Source of the DNA: Dokdonella sp.
GTDB lineage: Bacteria; Pseudomonadota; Gammaproteobacteria; Xanthomonadales; Rhodanobacteraceae
Length of the DNA stretch: 46,245 nt
Direction: 5' to 3'
NCBI GenBank assembly: GCA_023228465.1
Contig: JALOBC010000021.1
Span: 1 to 46,245, forward strand
Numbering within the stretch: the stretch's first letter is position 1; the number at the start of each line of letters is the position of its first letter. This document shows positions 1 to 7,157 of this stretch, piece after piece. The translations under genes and the position numbers were made by a program. The notes under the pieces are model-generated. The model had not been told where the DNA came from, searched no databases, and was given only the letters and a program-made list of their open reading frames with translations.

Positions 1-2
1 CG

Positions 3-155
3 ACATGCTTGCGGCAACGTGCGGTACTCCGGAACGAGAGCCGGAAAGTAAGCGATTGGCTGCATGAAACAGGCGACAACTATCTTGACACGCACCGCAG
101 GCTACAAGCTGATCAGTACCCGTCCAAATCGAAAGTTCTTTTTCGTCACCGTTAG
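3..155 (+). CDS. C-terminal end of an unidentified protein (partial)
   Basis: An open frame enters from the left edge and stops at a TAG at 153-155, giving about 50 residues. The visible part is hydrophilic and reads plausibly as protein (for example the segment VSDWLHETGDNYLD), with a basic end KVLFRHR. No family is recognised. The surrounding 850 bp are less GC-rich than the rest of the window, so codon bias does not help much. It could equally be a chance open frame. The product and true start lie outside the window. Confidence 0.35.
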   Translation, partial: TCLRQRAVLRNESRKVSDWLHETGDNYLDTHRRLQADQYPSKSKVLFRHR

Positions 156-260
156 CGATCACAGCATGAGCTCTGGACTTTGGAGCTAAATTCACCAGAC
201 GTAATCAGGAAGCGATCAAAAACGCGACACCACTCTAGAGAGGTGCCGCGTAAAGTTGAG

Positions 261-701
261 TCAATATGCAACGTAAGTAACATGCCCGTTCGGCTGCACG
301 ATCAGCAAGCCAAGCGGAACTCCTCGATTGCTGACTTCATACACGCTACCACCGCCTGGCAAGTTATAGAGCCAAGTAACGGTCGAGCTGCTGTTTGGCA
401 TTGCGCCCCGCTGCTCTCCCGCCAACTCATTGATTCGATCAATGGTAACCTTCGGCAAGGCAACGATCTGCCCGTCCTTATTGGTAAAAATGATCGCCGC
501 CACCCGTCCATCCTGATGATGGAAGGTCGTCATCTCCCCATGCAGAGCATGATCGTTAATGACTTCGTTTGTAATGGCACCATTCACCGGGCTGACCACA
601 CTCGCATTAACCGTCGATTGCGCCAAAAGCGATGCGCTTGAAAACGCGAATCCAAATGCCAACGTCAGCGTCATGAGCGGAGAAAGAGAGCAATTCTTCA
701 T
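261..701 (-). CDS. Hypothetical secreted protein, 146 aa
   Basis: The N-terminus is a standard Sec signal peptide: a Lys after the initiator Met, a hydrophobic core around residues 8-24, then a probable cleavage after SLLAQ. The mature part (about 118 residues) has no motif I recognise. It contains short beta-like segments such as GRVAAIIFTNKDGQIVALP and GVPLGLLIVQPNGHVTYVAY. The start is supported by AAGGAG nine bases upstream of the ATG. Base composition is clearly less GC-rich than fadE next door, which suggests later acquisition or a fast-evolving exported protein. It is probably a single-gene unit, because the next gene upstream (fadE, same strand) ends about 155 bp away. Function unknown. 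Confidence 0.75.
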   Translation of the reverse strand: MKNCSLSPLMTLTLAFGFAFSSASLLAQSTVNASVVSPVNGAITNEVINDHALHGEMTTFHHQDGRVAAIIFTNKDGQIVALPKVTIDRINELAGEQRGAMPNSSSTVTWLYNLPGGGSVYEVSNRGVPLGLLIVQPNGHVTYVAY

Positions 702-855
702 GATATCAAGCTCCTTTGTTTACTTAGTCATTACGATGCGGTAAGAACTTAGACCACCGCGAGGTTATCATATACTTTCCCACATGAACGGCGCATAAAC
801 ACACAATGATCGACCGTCGCCGATTTACGACGATCTTGTCTGGCCTGCAATATTG

Positions 856-3330
856 TCAACTATTGCTGATACGGCGCAGACTGTGCGGTTGATCTCGCGC
901 ACCGGCCGCCAGTTCCTCGCTGTCGAAATCGTCCACCGAGATGAACTCGAAGGTCTCCTCGCGCACGCGCGCCAGCAGGTCGCGCTCGGCGCCGTCGAGG
1001 ATGCCCTTGGCGTGCGCGTCGGCCAGTTGCTGGTCGTAGTCGTAGCCCGTGACTTCGCCGGCCTTGACCGCCTTCAGGAACTTGCGCTCGATGGGTTCGG
1101 CGGCGATCACCTCCGGCAGCAGCGCGTTCATGCGGCCGACCGGGTTGTTGGCCGTGGGCGTGCGGTAGATCGGGGCGATCAGGCGGCTGCGCGCCTCGTT
1201 CGGCTGGGTAAGCAGCTGCGCGACGCGCCGGCCCAGGCGATCGGAAGGCGGCACTTCGCGGCGGCCGAACGGGAACACCAGCACGCGCAGCAGCCAGGCG
1301 ACCGGGCGCAGCGGGAAGTTGCGCAGCACGCCATCCAGCGCCATCTGCATCTGGTACACCGAATCATGGAAGGCCCAGGCGAGGAACGGCCGGTCGGCGA
1401 CCGGATAGCCCTGGTCCTGGAAACGCTTGAGCATGGCGCTGGCGATGTAGAGCTGCGAGAGCACGTCGCCCAGGCGCCCGGAGATCTTCTCCTTGAACTT
1501 GAGCTTGCCGCCCAGCACCAGCATGGAGGTATCGGCCACCAGCGCCAGCGCCGCAGCGTAGCGGTTGAGCTTGCGGAAGTAGCGCCGCGTGTAGGCATCC
1601 CCCGGCACGACACCGATCCGGGCGAAAGTGAGGCCGAGCACGAAGCTGCGCACGGCATTGGAAATGGCAAAGCCGATGTGGCCGAACAGCGCCGCGTCGA
1701 ACACCGCCAGGCGCTCGTCGTGGTCGGCGATCTTCAGCGATTCCATTTCCTTCAGCACGAAGGGATGGCAGCGGATGGCGCCCTGGCCGAAGATCATCAG
1801 GCAGCGCGTCATGATGTTGGCGCCTTCCACCGTGATGGCGATCGGCGCGCCCTGCCAGCCGCGGCCGAGATAGTTGGATGGCCCCAGCTGCACGCCCTTG
1901 CCGCCGTGCACGTCCATGGCGTCGCGCGCCACTTCGCGCGCGCGTTCGGTGGCGTGGTACTTGGCGATCGCCGAAGGCACCGCCGGCTTCTCGCCGCGAT
2001 CGACCGCGGCGGCGGTTTCCAGCGCCAGCGCGCTGATCGCGTAGGTGTAGCCGCCGATGCGCGCGAGCGCCTCCTCGACGCCTTCGAAGCGGCCGATCGG
2101 CAGGCCGAACTGCTTGCGGATGCGCGCATAGGCGCCGGTCGCAGCGAGCGCGGTGCGCGCCCCGCCGGTGGTGTTGGAGGGCAGCGAGATGGCGCGCCCG
2201 ACCGACAGGCACTCCACCAGCATGCGCCAGCCCTGCCCGGCCATGTCCGGGCCGCCGATGAGCTGGGCCAGCGGCACGAACACGTCCTTGCCGCGCACCG
2301 GGCCGTTCTGGAACGGATTGTTGAGCGGCAGGTGGCGGCGACCGAGTTCCAGACCGGCGGTTTCGCGCGGAATCAGCGCGAGCGTGATGCCCAGATCCTC
2401 CTGGTCGCCGAGCAGGCGCTCGGGATCGTGCATGCGGAAGGCCAGGCCGACGAGCGTGGCCACCGGCGCCAGGGTGATGTAGCGCTTGTCGAAGGTCAGG
2501 CGCACGCCCAGCACGTTGGCGCCTTGCCACTCGCCCTTGCAGACGATGCCGTAGTCGGGAATGGAGGTGGCGTCCGAACCGGCGTAAGGCCCGGTCAGGG
2601 CGAAGCAGGGCACCTCGCGGCCATCGGCCAGGCGTGGCAGGTAGTGATCCTTCTGTTCCTGGGTGCCGTAGTGCACCAGCAGCTCGCCGGGACCGAGCGA
2701 GTTGGGCACGGCCACGGTCGAGCACAACGTGGTCGACATGCCGGCGATCTTCTGCAGCACCATGGAGTGGGCCAGCGCCGAGAAGCCCAGGCCGCCGTAC
2801 TCCTTCGGAATGATCATGCCGAAGAACTTCTTGTCCTTGAGGAACTGCCACATCTGCGGCGGCAGGTCGGCCAGTTCATGGCTGATCTGCCAGTCGTCGA
2901 CCATGGCGCACAGTTCCTCGACCGGGCCATCGAGGAAGGCCTGTTCTTCCGTGGAGAGGGCGGGCTTGGGCAACTTGAGCAGCTTGTCCCAATCCGGCTT
3001 GCCACTGAACAGCTCGCCCTCGAAGCCGACCGTGCCGGCATCCAGCGCGACCTGTTCGGTGTCCGACAGGGTCGGCAGCGCCTTCTCGAAGGCGTTCATC
3101 AGCGGTGCGGTGATCTTCGCGCGGCGGAAGCCGACCAGGTTCAGCGGCACCGCGACCAGGGCCAGCAGCACCAGCGGAACGCCGATCGCCACGGCGGAGG
3201 CACCCGCCAGCCAGCCAACGGCAACGATCGCCACCACGGTGAGCAGCGTCCAGGTGCGCAGGCCGGCGCGGAAGTACGCGGCGCCGAGCGAAACCAGCAC
3301 AGCGGCGATGAACGGCAGGAACGGCAGCAT
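856..3330 (-). CDS. fadE: Acyl-CoA dehydrogenase FadE
   Basis: Catalyses the first, FAD-dependent step of fatty acid beta-oxidation, acyl-CoA to trans-2-enoyl-CoA, and is expected at the inner membrane. The 824-residue length fits the long FadE type (E. coli FadE is 814 aa) rather than the roughly 380-residue soluble dehydrogenases. The first 70 residues are hydrophobic with two to three potential membrane segments. The dehydrogenase core follows, with KDKKFFGMIIPKEYGGLGFS at about 165-184 and VEGANIMTRC in the second half. A FadE-type C-terminal extension ends in an acidic stretch (VDDFDSEE). It starts one base after the stop of the upstream alpha/beta hydrolase gene, so the two are very likely co-transcribed and controlled by the divergent TetR regulator. 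Confidence 0.95.
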   Translation of the reverse strand: MLPFLPFIAAVLVSLGAAYFRAGLRTWTLLTVVAIVAVGWLAGASAVAIGVPLVLLALVAVPLNLVGFRRAKITAPLMNAFEKALPTLSDTEQVALDAGTVGFEGELFSGKPDWDKLLKLPKPALSTEEQAFLDGPVEELCAMVDDWQISHELADLPPQMWQFLKDKKFFGMIIPKEYGGLGFSALAHSMVLQKIAGMSTTLCSTVAVPNSLGPGELLVHYGTQEQKDHYLPRLADGREVPCFALTGPYAGSDATSIPDYGIVCKGEWQGANVLGVRLTFDKRYITLAPVATLVGLAFRMHDPERLLGDQEDLGITLALIPRETAGLELGRRHLPLNNPFQNGPVRGKDVFVPLAQLIGGPDMAGQGWRMLVECLSVGRAISLPSNTTGGARTALAATGAYARIRKQFGLPIGRFEGVEEALARIGGYTYAISALALETAAAVDRGEKPAVPSAIAKYHATERAREVARDAMDVHGGKGVQLGPSNYLGRGWQGAPIAITVEGANIMTRCLMIFGQGAIRCHPFVLKEMESLKIADHDERLAVFDAALFGHIGFAISNAVRSFVLGLTFARIGVVPGDAYTRRYFRKLNRYAAALALVADTSMLVLGGKLKFKEKISGRLGDVLSQLYIASAMLKRFQDQGYPVADRPFLAWAFHDSVYQMQMALDGVLRNFPLRPVAWLLRVLVFPFGRREVPPSDRLGRRVAQLLTQPNEARSRLIAPIYRTPTANNPVGRMNALLPEVIAAEPIERKFLKAVKAGEVTGYDYDQQLADAHAKGILDGAERDLLARVREETFEFISVDDFDSEELAAGARDQPHSLRRISNS

Positions 3331-3331
3331 G

Positions 3332-4189
3332 TCAACCTCCTTGGGGATGCAGCGTGTGCAGGAACTCTAGTACGTGTCGGGTGAAGGCGTGGTTGTCGTC
3401 ACCGGCGACCATGTGCGTGGCGCCAGGCACGCTGACGTGCCGCGCGTGCGGCGCGAGCTGCAGGAACTCGTCGATGGTGGCCTGCGAGACGACATCACTG
3501 CGGTCGCCGCTGACCAGCAGGAGCGGCACGCGGATGCGGCTGACCGCTTCCAGCAGCATCGGCTGATGGCGTTCGATGTCGGCGGTGAGGTCATCGAGCA
3601 GGCGCGGATCCCAATGCCAGCGCAGCCGCCCGTCGCCACGATCGACCAGCAGCGTGCGCAGGCGTTCAGGCGATCTGCGCCCGCGCCTGTGCGGCAGGTA
3701 GGCCGCGATGGCCTCGCCCGCCTCGGCGAGCGAACCGAAGCCCTGCGGGTAGGCACGCATGAAGGCGAGGATGCGCTCGACGCCACGCGTTTCCCAGCGC
3801 GGCGTCACATCGACCAGCAGCATGGCGGCAAACGGCGCATCCAGACGATCCTGCGCGGCGATGCCCAGCAGGCCGCCCATCGACGCGCCGACCAGCACCG
3901 GCCGCTTGCCGACGCGGGCGGCGACTGCGGCAAGATCCGCGCCCATGACATCGAAGTGATAGGGCTCGGCGCCACGCCAGTCGCTGTCGCCGTGGCCGCG
4001 CGCATCGAAGCTGATGCAGTCGAACCCCTGTTCGGCAATCACCCCGGCGCTGCCGGCCCAGGCGCGCCGGGTCTGGCCGAAACCGTGCGCAAACACCACG
4101 CCCCGCCCCGCGCCGGCCCAGCGCGTGGTGGCAAGCGCCACGCCGTCCGGCCGCAGCAGGCGGCCATCCAGGGCACTCGGGGAATCCAT
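3332..4189 (-). CDS. Alpha/beta hydrolase
   Basis: A 285-residue alpha/beta-hydrolase-fold enzyme. The nucleophile elbow GASMGG puts Ser at residue 103. The oxyanion-hole motif HGFGQ is near residue 35, an acid candidate is in VSGDRSD, and the catalytic His is in GATHMVAGDD near the end. There is no signal peptide, so it is cytoplasmic. The substrate is not predictable; an acyl ester or acyl-CoA thioester would fit its position directly before fadE. I chose the ATG at 4189. Another ATG at 4204 lies inside the palindromic operator, and the frame stays open much further upstream but overlaps the divergent TetR gene. No clear ribosome binding site is visible, so the exact start is uncertain. Confidence 0.85.
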   Translation of the reverse strand: MDSPSALDGRLLRPDGVALATTRWAGAGRGVVFAHGFGQTRRAWAGSAGVIAEQGFDCISFDARGHGDSDWRGAEPYHFDVMGADLAAVAARVGKRPVLVGASMGGLLGIAAQDRLDAPFAAMLLVDVTPRWETRGVERILAFMRAYPQGFGSLAEAGEAIAAYLPHRRGRRSPERLRTLLVDRGDGRLRWHWDPRLLDDLTADIERHQPMLLEAVSRIRVPLLLVSGDRSDVVSQATIDEFLQLAPHARHVSVPGATHMVAGDDNHAFTRHVLEFLHTLHPQGG

Positions 4190-4199
4190 CAGTTGCGCT

Positions 4200-4219
4200 A
4201 CCATACGGCGCAGTATGGT
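4200..4219. promoter_or_regulatory. Palindromic operator between hydrolase-fadE and tetR
   Basis: A perfect inverted repeat ACCATAC-N6-GTATGGT sits in the divergent intergenic region, immediately upstream of the hydrolase start at 4189 and 117 bp before the TetR start. Its size and symmetry suit a TetR-family dimer. On the minus strand, TTCACC and TATGGT at an 18 bp spacing could be a promoter whose -10 box lies in the right arm. Binding there would block transcription of hydrolase-fadE. Operator function is inferred from position. Confidence 0.6.
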
Positions 4220-4335
4220 GTGTGGTGAAAGCGAATGCAACGGTCCACCCGCCAAAGGCCAATGGCACGCGCGCCGCTTTATCCTGCGCACGCGCCAAGG
4301 CACCATGCACACCCCCGTCTCCTCGACCCGAAGCC

Positions 4336-4917
4336 ATGACCGAACGCACCCGCAAGCACACGACCAGACCACGCCTGTGTGCTGCCGACTGGGAAGATTG
4401 CGCCCTGCTGACGCTCGCCGAAAGCGGCGTGGCCGCGGTCGCCGTGGAATCGCTGGCACGCCGCCTGGGGGTGACCAAGGGCAGCTTCTACTGGCACTTC
4501 CCCAACCGCGAAGCCCTGTTGCAGGCCGCGCTGGAACGCTGGGAGCAGAACGACGAACGCGAGGTCATCGCGCATGTCGAAGCCATTGCCGATCCGCGCG
4601 AACGGGTGCGCGAGCTGGTGCGCCAGGTCAGCCACAAGCGGCCCTCGCACGCCGTGTTCGCCGCCCTGCTCAAGGCCATCGACCAGCCACTCATCCGGCC
4701 GGTGATCGAACGCGTGTCGCAACGCCGGCTGGACTTCGTGACCGAGGCCTTCGAGCAGGCCGGCTTCGGCCCCACCCAGGCGGCCAACCGCGCGCGCCTG
4801 GCATGGTCGGCCTACGTCGGTTTCGTCCAGCTCGCGCAGATCCGCCAGCCGCGCATGAACCACGATGAGTTCGAGGCCTATATCCGCGACTTCATCGAGG
4901 TGTTGATTCCCCGCTGA
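4336..4917 (+). CDS. TetR/AcrR family transcriptional regulator
   Basis: A 193-residue one-domain regulator with the TetR N-terminal helix-turn-helix at about residues 25-60. The diagnostic part is VESLARRLGVTKGSFYWHFPNREALL, split here by family convention into the helix VESLARRLGVT and the recognition end GSFYWHF. The C-terminal half is the variable ligand-binding and dimerisation domain. The ATG at 4336 was chosen because it gives a normal TetR length; the open frame extends upstream to 4222 without typical TetR sequence. It is transcribed away from the hydrolase-fadE pair across a region with a perfect palindrome. It therefore likely represses that pair and responds to an acyl-CoA or similar ligand, which is inference. 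Confidence 0.9.
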   Translation: MTERTRKHTTRPRLCAADWEDCALLTLAESGVAAVAVESLARRLGVTKGSFYWHFPNREALLQAALERWEQNDEREVIAHVEAIADPRERVRELVRQVSHKRPSHAVFAALLKAIDQPLIRPVIERVSQRRLDFVTEAFEQAGFGPTQAANRARLAWSAYVGFVQLAQIRQPRMNHDEFEAYIRDFIEVLIPR

Positions 4918-5030
4918 ATAGCGGACGAACGGAACGCGCCAGGGCGGTCGCGCAGCACGCCAGGCGCTGGCATGCTGCAAGTCTCCTTGCACGTGGGCGG
5001 AGCTCTCGCTACCGTCCCGGATCCTCATTC

Positions 5031-6842
5031 ATGAATGCGCCCCAGCGCAACCCGATCATGTCCAGCCAACTCGAGTCCCTGAACCAATGGGTCGACGAAG
5101 TCGCCCGCCTGACCGAACCCGATGCCATCCACTGGTGCGACGGCTCCGATGCCGAGTTCGACACGCTCACGGCACAGATGGAAAACGACGGCACCCTGAT
5201 CCGCCTGAACCCCGAGACGCACCCCAATTGCTGGCTGCACCGCTCCCACCCCAAGGATGTGGCGCGCGTCGAGCACCTGACCCTGGTGTGCACCAGGAAC
5301 CGCGAAGATGCCGGCCCGAACAACCACTGGCTGGAACCTGGTGAGGCGCATGCGAAGATCGATGCGCTGTTCAAGGGCTGCATGAAGGGGCGCACGCTGT
5401 ACGTCATCCCCTATTGCATGGGGCCGATCGACTCGCCCATTTCGCGTTGCGGCGTGGAAATCACCGACTCGCCCTATGTGGTTGCCAACATGCGCATCAT
5501 GACGCGCATGGGCGCCCCCGCGCTGGCACGCATCGAGCGCGACGGCAAGTTCGTCAAGGGCCTGCATTCGACCGGCGATCTCGATCCCGAGCGGCGCTGG
5601 ATCATGCACTTCCCGGAGGAGCTGACCATCAAGTCGATCGGCTCGGGTTACGGCGGCAACGCACTGCTCGGCAAGAAGTGCCATGCCCTGCGCATCGGCT
5701 CGTTCCAGGCGAAGAGCGAAGGCTGGCTGGCCGAACACATGCTGATCGTCGGCATCCAGGATCCGCAGGGCGAGGTGCACTACATCGCCGCGGCCTTCCC
5801 GTCCGCCTGCGGCAAGACCAACCTCGCCATGCTGATTCCACCGGAGAACTACCGCCGGGATGGCTGGAAGGTCTGGACCATCGGCGATGACATCTGCTGG
5901 ATGACGCCGGGCGCGGACGGGCGGCTGTGGGCGATCAACCCGGAAGCCGGCTTCTTCGGGGTGGCGCCGGGCACGAGCAGGCACACCAATCCGAATGCGA
6001 TGGCCACGATCTCGCACGACACCATCTTCACCAACGTCGCGGTCACCGCCGACAACCAGCCGTGGTGGGAAGGCCTGCCCGGCAGCCCGGTCACCGACTG
6101 GCAGGGGCGGCCCTACGATCCCGCCAACGGCCCGGCAGCGCACCCGAATGCGCGCTTCACCGTCTCGGCGCGGCAATGCCCAACCTGGTCGCCGCAAGCG
6201 GAAGCCGCCCAGGGCGTGCCCATTTCCGCCATCGTCTTCGGCGGCCGCCGCCCGTCGCTGGTGCCGCTGGTGTTCGAGGCGCGCGACTGGGCACATGGCG
6301 TGCTGGTCGGCGCGGCCATGGGCTCGGAAACCACCGCCGCGGCGAGCGGCGCGGTCGGCGTGCTGCGTCGCGACTCGATGGCCATGAAACCCTTCTGCGG
6401 CTACAACTACGGCGACTACTTCGCGCACTGGCTGTCGTTCGACCGCCAGGAGATGACGCTGCCGAAGATCTTCCACGTCAACTGGTTCCGCAAGGACGCC
6501 AACGGCAGGTTCCTGTGGCCGGGATTCGGCGACAACCTGCGCGTGCTGGAATGGATCATCGACCGCTGCCGCGGCAAGGCCGGCGCGCAGCCCACGCCCA
6601 TCGGACTGCTCCCGGCGCCCGCGGATCTGGACCTCACCGGCCTGGATCTCGACGCCCAGGCGCTGGCCACCCTGCTCGAGGTCGATCGCGCCGGCTGGCG
6701 CAGCGAAATGGACGACATCGGCCGCTACCTCGATTCCTTTGGTGCGCGCCTGCCCACCCGCCTGCGCGTCGAACGTGAGCGCATTGCCGCGGAACTGGCG
6801 GGCACGCCGCAAGCCGCCGCACAGGCGGCGGCCGCGGGCTGA
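5031..6842 (+). CDS. pckG: Phosphoenolpyruvate carboxykinase (GTP)
   Basis: Converts oxaloacetate plus GTP to phosphoenolpyruvate, CO2 and GDP, the entry step of gluconeogenesis. The 603-residue protein has the GTP-class signature. The phosphate-binding kinase-1 loop is FPSACGKTN at about residues 255-263, followed by the metal and nucleotide motif TIGDDICWM at about 283-291. GTP-class sequence also includes MGPIDSPISRCGVEITDSPYV, quoted here only as MGPIDSP and RCGVEITDS. No ATP-class (PckA) features are seen. A second in-frame ATG at 5058 is an alternative start; neither has a strong ribosome binding site. It stands as a single gene. Downstream, a GC-rich stem (about 6860-6892) without a T-run could be a weak terminator. 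Confidence 0.95.
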   Translation: MNAPQRNPIMSSQLESLNQWVDEVARLTEPDAIHWCDGSDAEFDTLTAQMENDGTLIRLNPETHPNCWLHRSHPKDVARVEHLTLVCTRNREDAGPNNHWLEPGEAHAKIDALFKGCMKGRTLYVIPYCMGPIDSPISRCGVEITDSPYVVANMRIMTRMGAPALARIERDGKFVKGLHSTGDLDPERRWIMHFPEELTIKSIGSGYGGNALLGKKCHALRIGSFQAKSEGWLAEHMLIVGIQDPQGEVHYIAAAFPSACGKTNLAMLIPPENYRRDGWKVWTIGDDICWMTPGADGRLWAINPEAGFFGVAPGTSRHTNPNAMATISHDTIFTNVAVTADNQPWWEGLPGSPVTDWQGRPYDPANGPAAHPNARFTVSARQCPTWSPQAEAAQGVPISAIVFGGRRPSLVPLVFEARDWAHGVLVGAAMGSETTAAASGAVGVLRRDSMAMKPFCGYNYGDYFAHWLSFDRQEMTLPKIFHVNWFRKDANGRFLWPGFGDNLRVLEWIIDRCRGKAGAQPTPIGLLPAPADLDLTGLDLDAQALATLLEVDRAGWRSEMDDIGRYLDSFGARLPTRLRVERERIAAELAGTPQAAAQAAAAG

Positions 6843-7157
6843 ACCAACCCCGCAAGGCCGTGCCCGGGTGACACCACCCGGCGCGGCCCGTGCCTGCGCC
6901 AGGAACCATTCGCGCGCGTCGGGCGGAGTCGCGCCGGCGGCCACGTGGGCGCGCGCCTGCATGGGCATGGCCGGCAGCGCCGATCCAGCCTCATCGACTG
7001 CATCCCAATCAGCCGCGGCGCGCGATCGCGCCCGGCGGACGCCGACGCGTCGGGCCCGAACCGCAGCCATAAAAAAGGACGGCGTCCGAAGACGCCGCCC
7101 GAAGCAAAGCCGGCTTGCCACGTCCCGACCCGGAAATCCGGGCCGGGGTGGACAAGC
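6843..7157. other. Intergenic region between convergent pckG and subtilase
   Basis: This 315 bp gap separates two convergent genes. It holds a GC-rich imperfect stem just after pckG (CCGGGTG-ACAC-CACCCGG, no T-run) and the strong minus-strand terminator at 7071-7100. I see no gene in the rest. Confidence 0.6.
7071..7100 (-). terminator. Rho-independent terminator of the subtilase gene
   Basis: Read on the minus strand, GGGCGGCGTC-TTCG-GACGCCGTCC forms a 10 bp stem with one G-U pair and a UUCG-type tetraloop. It is followed by six T residues. It lies 57 bp after the stop of the secreted subtilase gene. Confidence 0.9.

Noticed and set aside
853-3384. An 843-residue open frame on the plus strand opposite fadE
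   Set aside because: It is a shadow of the high-GC fadE gene: low-complexity, His/Arg/Gln/Ala-rich, no motifs. The same applies to long antisense frames at 7590-10202, 13402-17685, 17710-20121 and 23735-26353.
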